A stretch of 37,911 nucleotides of DNA from Pseudomonas sp. BN102. GTDB lineage: Bacteria; Pseudomonadota; Gammaproteobacteria; Pseudomonadales; Pseudomonadaceae. Location of the stretch: NCBI RefSeq assembly GCF_029871245.1, contig NZ_SSON01000020.1, positions 1 through 37,911 of the forward strand, read 5' to 3'. Position numbers and translations under genes: made by a program. Shown here piece after piece: positions 33,030 to 37,911 of this stretch (positions are counted from its first letter, which is position 1; each line of letters begins with the position of its first letter). A model generated the notes under the pieces. It did no database searches and had not been told where the DNA came from. It saw only the letters and a list, made by a program, of their open reading frames with translations.

Positions 33030-33911
33030 TTACTGGCGGCGATTCCAGAAGGCTGCGATCAGCGGGGCCTTGAGGCGTTTTTCCAGGGCGAACAGGCCGA
33101 TGTCGTAGGCGGCCAATGGCGGCTGGATATCGTAGATGCGGATGCGTGCGGTCAGTGGGCTGTTGTCGAGCACGATCTGCGGAACCACGCCGATACCGAA
33201 CCCCAGGCTCACCATGCTGACGATGGCCTCGTTGCCGCTCACCTGGGCATAGATGCGCGGTTTGATGCCGTGGCTTTTCAGCCAGCGGTCGGTCCGGGTC
33301 CGGGCCAGGCCTTCTTCCGAGAGAATCATCGGTACGTCCTTCCAGCTCTGCGCCGTGGGCTCCCTCCGTTGTTCTTCTGTCAGCAGTTGAGGTGACTGTG
33401 GGCCAATGAAGCGCAGCTCCGAGCGGGTAATCGACTGGAAGTCGACGCCGGCTGGCAGGTTGTCGGGTCGGGCGCCGATGGCAAGATCCTCCAGCCCTTG
33501 TTGCACCCGCTCGACGGCCCTTGCGGGGTCGCCGGTGTGCAGCTTCATTTCGATGCGGGGGTAGTCCAGGCGGAAGCTGCTCAGGATGTCGTAGAGGAAG
33601 CTGTAGCTCGCCGTCACCGAGCAATACAGGGAGAGTTCGCCGTGCAGGTCCAATTGGTCCTGCATGAGTCGTTGGCGGATGGCATGCCAGCCGCTCATGG
33701 CCTCGCTCGCGTATTCGCGGAACTGCTGCCCCTCGCGGGTCAGCTGAACCGAGCGACTGTCGCGCACGAACAGTGGTGCGCCGAGTTCGTCCTCGAGTTG
33801 CTTGATGCTGCGACTGAGCGCGGAGGGGCTGACATGCTGCTCGCGGCTGGTTTTGCCGAAGTGCAGGTTGTCTGCCAGGGAAAGAAAGAGCTTGAGGGAG
33901 TGACTGTCCAT
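33030..33911 (-). CDS. ilvY: LysR-type activator IlvY
   Basis: Activates the divergent ilvC in response to its substrates acetolactate and acetohydroxybutyrate. The 293 residues have a LysR winged helix-turn-helix (about 1-60; SLADNLHFGKTSREQHVSPSALSRSIKQLE, LFVRDSRSVQLT) and a periplasmic-binding-like effector domain. The start ATG 33911 is preceded by GAGAAACACTC. The resemblance to E. coli IlvY is strong across the protein (HFG, HVSPS-LSR, CSVTA-YS, KL-TGD, AMVSMVSLG-type segments), and the gene is divergent from ilvC exactly as in enterics. In my memory P. aeruginosa has ilvIHC contiguous, so this is a local difference. Confidence 0.92.
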   Translation of the reverse strand: MDSHSLKLFLSLADNLHFGKTSREQHVSPSALSRSIKQLEDELGAPLFVRDSRSVQLTREGQQFREYASEAMSGWHAIRQRLMQDQLDLHGELSLYCSVTASYSFLYDILSSFRLDYPRIEMKLHTGDPARAVERVQQGLEDLAIGARPDNLPAGVDFQSITRSELRFIGPQSPQLLTEEQRREPTAQSWKDVPMILSEEGLARTRTDRWLKSHGIKPRIYAQVSGNEAIVSMVSLGFGIGVVPQIVLDNSPLTARIRIYDIQPPLAAYDIGLFALEKRLKAPLIAAFWNRRQ

Positions 33912-33932
33912 GAGTGTTTCTCATATCGGCAT

Positions 33933-33963
33933 ATTGCGTTGCGAATATATCATTTTACGCAAT
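33933..33963. promoter_or_regulatory. Probable IlvY operator between ilvY and ilvC
   Basis: ATTGCG (33933-33938) and CGCAAT (33958-33963) form an inverted repeat with a 19-base AT-rich spacer, 22 bp from the ilvY start. A second partial repeat (ATATT...GAATAT) overlaps the left arm, and a 12-bp palindrome GGTGCGCGCACC lies at 33994-34005 nearer ilvC. Assignment to IlvY is by position. Confidence 0.5.
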
Positions 33964-33979
33964 GGATCAGATCGCTTAA

Positions 33980-35053
<1,074 letters not shown>

Positions 35054-35073
35054 GGTCTTATCCCGATCTCAAG

Positions 35074-35098
35074 GAACGCGGCCTCGGCCGCGTTCTTT
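35074..35098 (+). terminator. Rho-independent terminator of ilvC
   Basis: GAACGCGGCC / GGCCGCGTTC is a 10-bp stem with a minimal 2-base centre, followed by TTTCGTT, 20 bp after the ilvC stop. Confidence 0.8.
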
Positions 35099-35117
35099 CG
35101 TTATGGCAGCGGGGTTC

Positions 35118-35126
35118 TGGTATAAA
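35118..35126 (+). promoter_or_regulatory. Extended -10 promoter of pssA
   Basis: TGG-TATAAA is an extended -10 element about 70 bp before pssA and just after the ilvC terminator. The -35 (TCGTTA area) is poor. Confidence 0.4.
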
Positions 35127-35197
35127 GCCTGTTTGCCGGGTGGTGCATTCGTCATTCCCGCCCATCACATTCCGTACCCGATGCAAGGATGTTGTTC

Positions 35198-36013
35198 ATG
35201 AGTGAACGTCCCGAAGAGCCCAACCAGCCCACCGAAAACGACAGCCTCCTGCCGATCGACGAGCACGTCGAGGAAGGCCAGGACGCAGAGGGGCGCAAGG
35301 TCCGGCATCGCGGTATCTACCTGCTGCCCAACCTGTTCACCACGGCCAACCTGTTCGCCGGCTTCTACGCCATCGTCAATGCCATGAGCGGCAACTACTC
35401 GGTGGCCGCCGCGACCATCTTCGTCGCCATGGTGCTGGACAGCCTGGACGGCCGTGTTGCCCGCCTCACTAACACCCAGAGCGCCTTCGGCGCCGAGTAC
35501 GATTCCCTGTCGGACATGGTCGCCTTCGGCGTGGCACCCGCATTGCTGGCCTTCGAATGGGCGCTGAGCGGCCTTGGCAGCGTCGGCCTCACCGTCGCCT
35601 TCATCTATGTGGCCGGCGCGGCCCTGCGGCTGGCGCGGTTCAACACCCAGATCGGCAAGGTGGACAAGAAATGGTTTATCGGCCTGGCCAGCCCCGCCGC
35701 GGCGGGAGTGGTGGCCGGCACCGTATGGGCCTTCAGCGATTTCGGCATCAAGGGCTCGAACATGTCGTTCATCGTTGCCCTGCTGGTCGCCCTGGCCGGC
35801 ATGCTGATGGTGAGCAACATCAAATTCTACAGCTTCAAGGACCTGGACCTGAAAGGACGTGTGCCGTTCGTGGCTATCCTGGTGGTGGTGCTGGCCTTTG
35901 CCGTGGTGTTCAGCGATCCGCCGCGCATCCTCCTGCTGATCTTCCTGGCTTACGCCGCATCCGGTCCGGTGCAATACTTGCTCCAGCTGCGCCGCCGCAA
36001 GCAGGTCGAGTGA
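35198..36013 (+). CDS. pssA: CDP-diacylglycerol-serine O-phosphatidyltransferase
   Basis: Makes phosphatidylserine from CDP-diacylglycerol and serine, the precursor of phosphatidylethanolamine. It is a membrane CDP-alcohol phosphatidyltransferase (type II PS synthase), 271 residues with about eight membrane segments after a charged N-terminus. The signature D-x2-D-G-x2-A-R-x8-G-x3-D-x3-D is complete in DSLDGRVARLTNTQSAFG-AEYDSLSD. I chose ATG 35198 (MSERPEEPNQ) because AAGGA lies 8 bases upstream; ATG 35189 is in frame but overlaps that Shine-Dalgarno. It is the alpha-proteobacterial/Pseudomonas-type enzyme rather than the soluble E. coli type. Confidence 0.95.
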   Translation: MSERPEEPNQPTENDSLLPIDEHVEEGQDAEGRKVRHRGIYLLPNLFTTANLFAGFYAIVNAMSGNYSVAAATIFVAMVLDSLDGRVARLTNTQSAFGAEYDSLSDMVAFGVAPALLAFEWALSGLGSVGLTVAFIYVAGAALRLARFNTQIGKVDKKWFIGLASPAAAGVVAGTVWAFSDFGIKGSNMSFIVALLVALAGMLMVSNIKFYSFKDLDLKGRVPFVAILVVVLAFAVVFSDPPRILLLIFLAYAASGPVQYLLQLRRRKQVE

Positions 36014-36073
36014 TGTAATTTCCCCGCGGCTCCGCAGTCTACTGGGCATCCCAGCCCAAGTTGCGGAGCCGCC

Positions 36074-37078
36074 ATGTTGATCCAGATCCCGCCTTCGTCC
36101 GCGTGCCGCGAACACGAAGTCACGCCTGAAGCCATCTATCTCTCCCGTCGCCGCCTGCTTGCGGCAGTTGGCGGCCTGGCCGCCATGGCGGCATTGCCTG
36201 GGCGTGCCCAGGATGCTTCCGCCTACCCCGATGTCGAGGCTGCCCAGGCTCCCGCCTGGTTCGCCGACAAGCTCGCGGCCACTCGCTGGCAGGCGATTAC
36301 TCCGGGGAACGAGGCGGTGACGCCGTTCAAGGATGCGACCCACTACAACAACTTCTACGAGTTCGGTTCCAACAAGGGGGATCCGGCGCGCTACGCGGAG
36401 AAGATGCGCATCGAACCCTGGACCGTGCGAGTGGATGGGGAGGTCGCCAAGCCGGGCGCCTACTCGGTAGAGGACCTGGTCAAGCCCCGTGGGCTGGAGG
36501 AGCGCATCTACCGCCTGCGCTGTGTAGAGGCCTGGTCCATGGTCATTCCCTGGCTGGGCTTTCCACTGGCGGACCTGCTCAAGCAAGTCGAGCCGACCGG
36601 CAATGCGAAGTACGTCAGCTTCGAGACCCGACTCGCCCCTGACGAGATGGCCGGCGTACGCTCGGGCTTCTCCCTGATCGAATGGCCTTATGTGGAGGGC
36701 TTGAGGCTGGATGAAGCCATGCATCCGCTGACCATTCTCGCCGTGGGCATGTACGGTCGCGTACTGCCCAACCAGAATGGCGCTCCGCTGCGCCTGGTGG
36801 TGCCCTGGAAGTACGGATTCAAGAGCATCAAATCCATCGTGCGTATCAGTCTGGTCAGCGAGCAGCCGAGAACGACCTGGGAATCCATAGCACCGCAGGA
36901 ATATGGCTTCTATTCGAACGTCAATCCCGAAGTGGATCATCCCCGTTGGAGCCAGGCGCACGAGCGGCGCCTCCCCAGCGGCCTGTTCAGTCCGAACATA
37001 GTGCCGACGCGCATGTTCAATGGTTATGAAGAAGTGGCCAGCCTCTATGCGGGGCTGGATCTGAGGAAGTACTACTAA
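36074..37078 (+). CDS. msrP: Periplasmic methionine sulfoxide reductase, molybdopterin subunit
   Basis: Repairs oxidised methionines of envelope proteins, with electrons from the quinone pool through MsrQ. The 334 residues start with a Tat signal ([11 protein letters not shown] at 24-34; cleavage near GRAQ-D) and form a sulfite-oxidase-fold molybdoprotein. C150 in [11 protein letters not shown] is the molybdenum ligand. Other family segments are HYNNFYEFG and [24 protein letters not shown]. The length is normal. It shares one base with msrQ (TAATG), so the two are coupled. No two-component regulator of the E. coli HprSR type lies beside it. Confidence 0.95.
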   Translation: MLIQIPPSSACREHEVTPEAIYLSRRRLLAAVGGLAAMAALPGRAQDASAYPDVEAAQAPAWFADKLAATRWQAITPGNEAVTPFKDATHYNNFYEFGSNKGDPARYAEKMRIEPWTVRVDGEVAKPGAYSVEDLVKPRGLEERIYRLRCVEAWSMVIPWLGFPLADLLKQVEPTGNAKYVSFETRLAPDEMAGVRSGFSLIEWPYVEGLRLDEAMHPLTILAVGMYGRVLPNQNGAPLRLVVPWKYGFKSIKSIVRISLVSEQPRTTWESIAPQEYGFYSNVNPEVDHPRWSQAHERRLPSGLFSPNIVPTRMFNGYEEVASLYAGLDLRKYY

Positions 37079-37710
37079 TGCGTTTCAGACTCTGGCGACT
37101 TTTCGTGTTCGTGTTGGCGCTGATTCCCGTCTGCCTCTGGCTGTATCAGGCCTGGATATTCGCCCTGGGGCCGGATCCGGGAAAGGTGCTGGTCGACCGG
37201 CTGGGCCTTGGAGCACTCTGGTTCCTGCTGATCACCCTGGCGATGACACCACTGCAGAAGTTGACCGGTTGGGGAGGGTGGATCGCGGTGCGCCGTCAGC
37301 TGGGGCTCTGGTGCTTTAGCTATGTGGTCATGCATGTCAGCGCTTACGCCGTGTTCCTGCTTGGCCTGGATATGCAGCAATTGCTGATCGACCTGGGCAA
37401 GCGGCCGTATATCTTCGTTGGCGCCCTGGGGTTCAGTGGCCTGTTGGCGCTGGCCGTCACTTCGAATCGCTTCAGCGTCCGGCGCCTGGGCAAGCGCTGG
37501 AAGCAACTGCATCGACTGGTTTACGCCATTCTCGCCATTGCGCTGCTGCATATGCTCTGGGTCGTGCGGGCGGATATGGCTGAGTGGTCCGGTTATGCCC
37601 TGACCGGCGCTCTCCTGATGCTGCTGCGAATGCCGGGAATGGTGCGACTCCTGCCCAGGCTTTTCGTACCCTTCAGGCCGGATGACAGAAAGATTTCAAA
37701 TAAGTGTTGA
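37078..37710 (+). CDS. msrQ: Heme b membrane subunit MsrQ
   Basis: Inner-membrane cytochrome that passes quinol electrons to MsrP. The 210 residues have about six membrane segments of the ferric-reductase-like (YedZ) fold, with candidate heme His residues in [16 protein letters not shown] and ALLHMLW. The start shares one base with the msrP stop. The stop TGA (37708-37710) lies within the -35 element of the next promoter, so the following transcription unit begins directly after it. Confidence 0.95.
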   Translation: MRFRLWRLFVFVLALIPVCLWLYQAWIFALGPDPGKVLVDRLGLGALWFLLITLAMTPLQKLTGWGGWIAVRRQLGLWCFSYVVMHVSAYAVFLLGLDMQQLLIDLGKRPYIFVGALGFSGLLALAVTSNRFSVRRLGKRWKQLHRLVYAILAIALLHMLWVVRADMAEWSGYALTGALLMLLRMPGMVRLLPRLFVPFRPDDRKISNKC

Positions 37711-37734
37711 CGGCAGTTTTGGCATCCCTATAAT
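37707..37734 (+). promoter_or_regulatory. Strong promoter P1, probably of an rRNA operon
   Basis: TTGACG (37707-37712), 16-base spacer, TATAAT (37729-37734), then a GC-rich GCGCAC discriminator typical of stringently controlled promoters. The predicted start is about 37741. It points out of the window. Confidence 0.8.
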
Positions 37735-37864
37735 GCGCACCACTTCCGGCGCAGTCGCCAAGTAAAACTCCTTGATAATCAACGAGTTAAGCTAGTGGCA
37801 AGGGTGTCGGAAGGTTCCGCTTCGCAAGGTTCGCCACTGGCGGATGAAGCTGGAACAGGAGGTG
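37735..37864 (+). other. Leader between the two promoters
   Basis: 130 bp with no open reading frame of note. It carries an AT-rich segment (GATAATCAACGAGTTAA at 37774-37790) suited to Fis or UP-element function upstream of P2. I see no boxA here; it would lie downstream of P2, outside the window. Confidence 0.4.
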
Positions 37865-37892
37865 TTGACAGCGGCTTTGAACGCTGTAGAAT
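37865..37892 (+). promoter_or_regulatory. Strong promoter P2, probably of an rRNA operon
   Basis: TTGACA (37865-37870), 16-base spacer, TAGAAT (37887-37892), then GCGCCTCCC. P1 and P2 are 158 bp apart and share the TAATGCGC / GAATGCGC discriminator. Tandem promoters of this kind precede rRNA operons in Pseudomonas, and in P. aeruginosa the gene after msrQ is a 16S rRNA. Confidence 0.8.
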
Positions 37893-37911
37893 GCGCCTCC
37901 CGCTGACGAGA

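Overview
The window is a chromosomal segment of a gamma-proteobacterium of the genus Pseudomonas. The evidence is its high GC content, the hallmark regulatory RNAs CrcZ and PrrF, the CbrAB system, and a gene order that from memory matches the P. aeruginosa chromosome from pgi to the rRNA operon behind msrPQ. The match has gaps and local differences. I see no phage, insertion sequence, CRISPR array, tRNA or rRNA body. Nearly all of it is core housekeeping and regulatory DNA.

Layout. (1) 1-5.9 kb, minus strand: pgi (3' end cut by the window edge), the pantothenate genes panB-panC-panD, folK and pcnB. (2) 5.9-12.6 kb, minus strand: a carbon-catabolite control block. dksA and gluQ are followed by cbrX-cbrA-cbrB and then the sRNA gene crcZ. 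The cbrB-crcZ gap holds, in order, an inverted repeat likely to be the CbrB enhancer, the cbrB terminator, a perfect IHF consensus and a -24/-12 sigma-54 promoter. CrcZ carries six CA-rich Hfq/Crc-binding clusters. (3) 12.7-14.9 kb: an aminotransferase gene translationally coupled to sfsA, converging on a small Rieske protein gene. (4) 15.0-23.2 kb: the heme uptake locus. phuR (outer-membrane receptor) is divergent from a tonB-like gene followed by phuS-phuT-phuU-phuV-phuW, with a Fur box between them. Converging on phuW is one iron-responsive sRNA gene, prrF, with its own Fur-box promoter. (5) 23.3-26.3 kb, minus strand: cbpA (cyclic-nucleotide-binding protein), a TfoX C-terminal-domain protein and a two-domain kinase-like/P-loop protein. 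(6) 26.4-29.9 kb, plus strand: mrcB (PBP1b), a TPR lipoprotein that fits LpoP, and a YqcC-family protein, converging on a DUF4124 protein gene. (7) 30.3-35.1 kb: branched-chain amino-acid synthesis, ilvI-ilvH, then ilvY divergent from ilvC. (8) 35.2-37.9 kb: pssA, msrP-msrQ, and two strong promoters whose downstream transcript leaves the window, very probably an rRNA operon.

Functional links. The heme proteins form a complete route: PhuR carries heme across the outer membrane using TonB energy, PhuT binds it in the periplasm, PhuUV imports it and PhuS receives it in the cytosol. Fur is expected to control both the locus and prrF. CbrAB activates crcZ, which sequesters Hfq/Crc and relieves catabolite repression. 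No wholly new system is apparent. The most informative local departures are the tonB-like gene at the head of the phuSTUVW operon, the single prrF where P. aeruginosa has a tandem pair (so no PrrH-type RNA), ilvY placed between ilvIH and ilvC, and a nearly leaderless mrcB.
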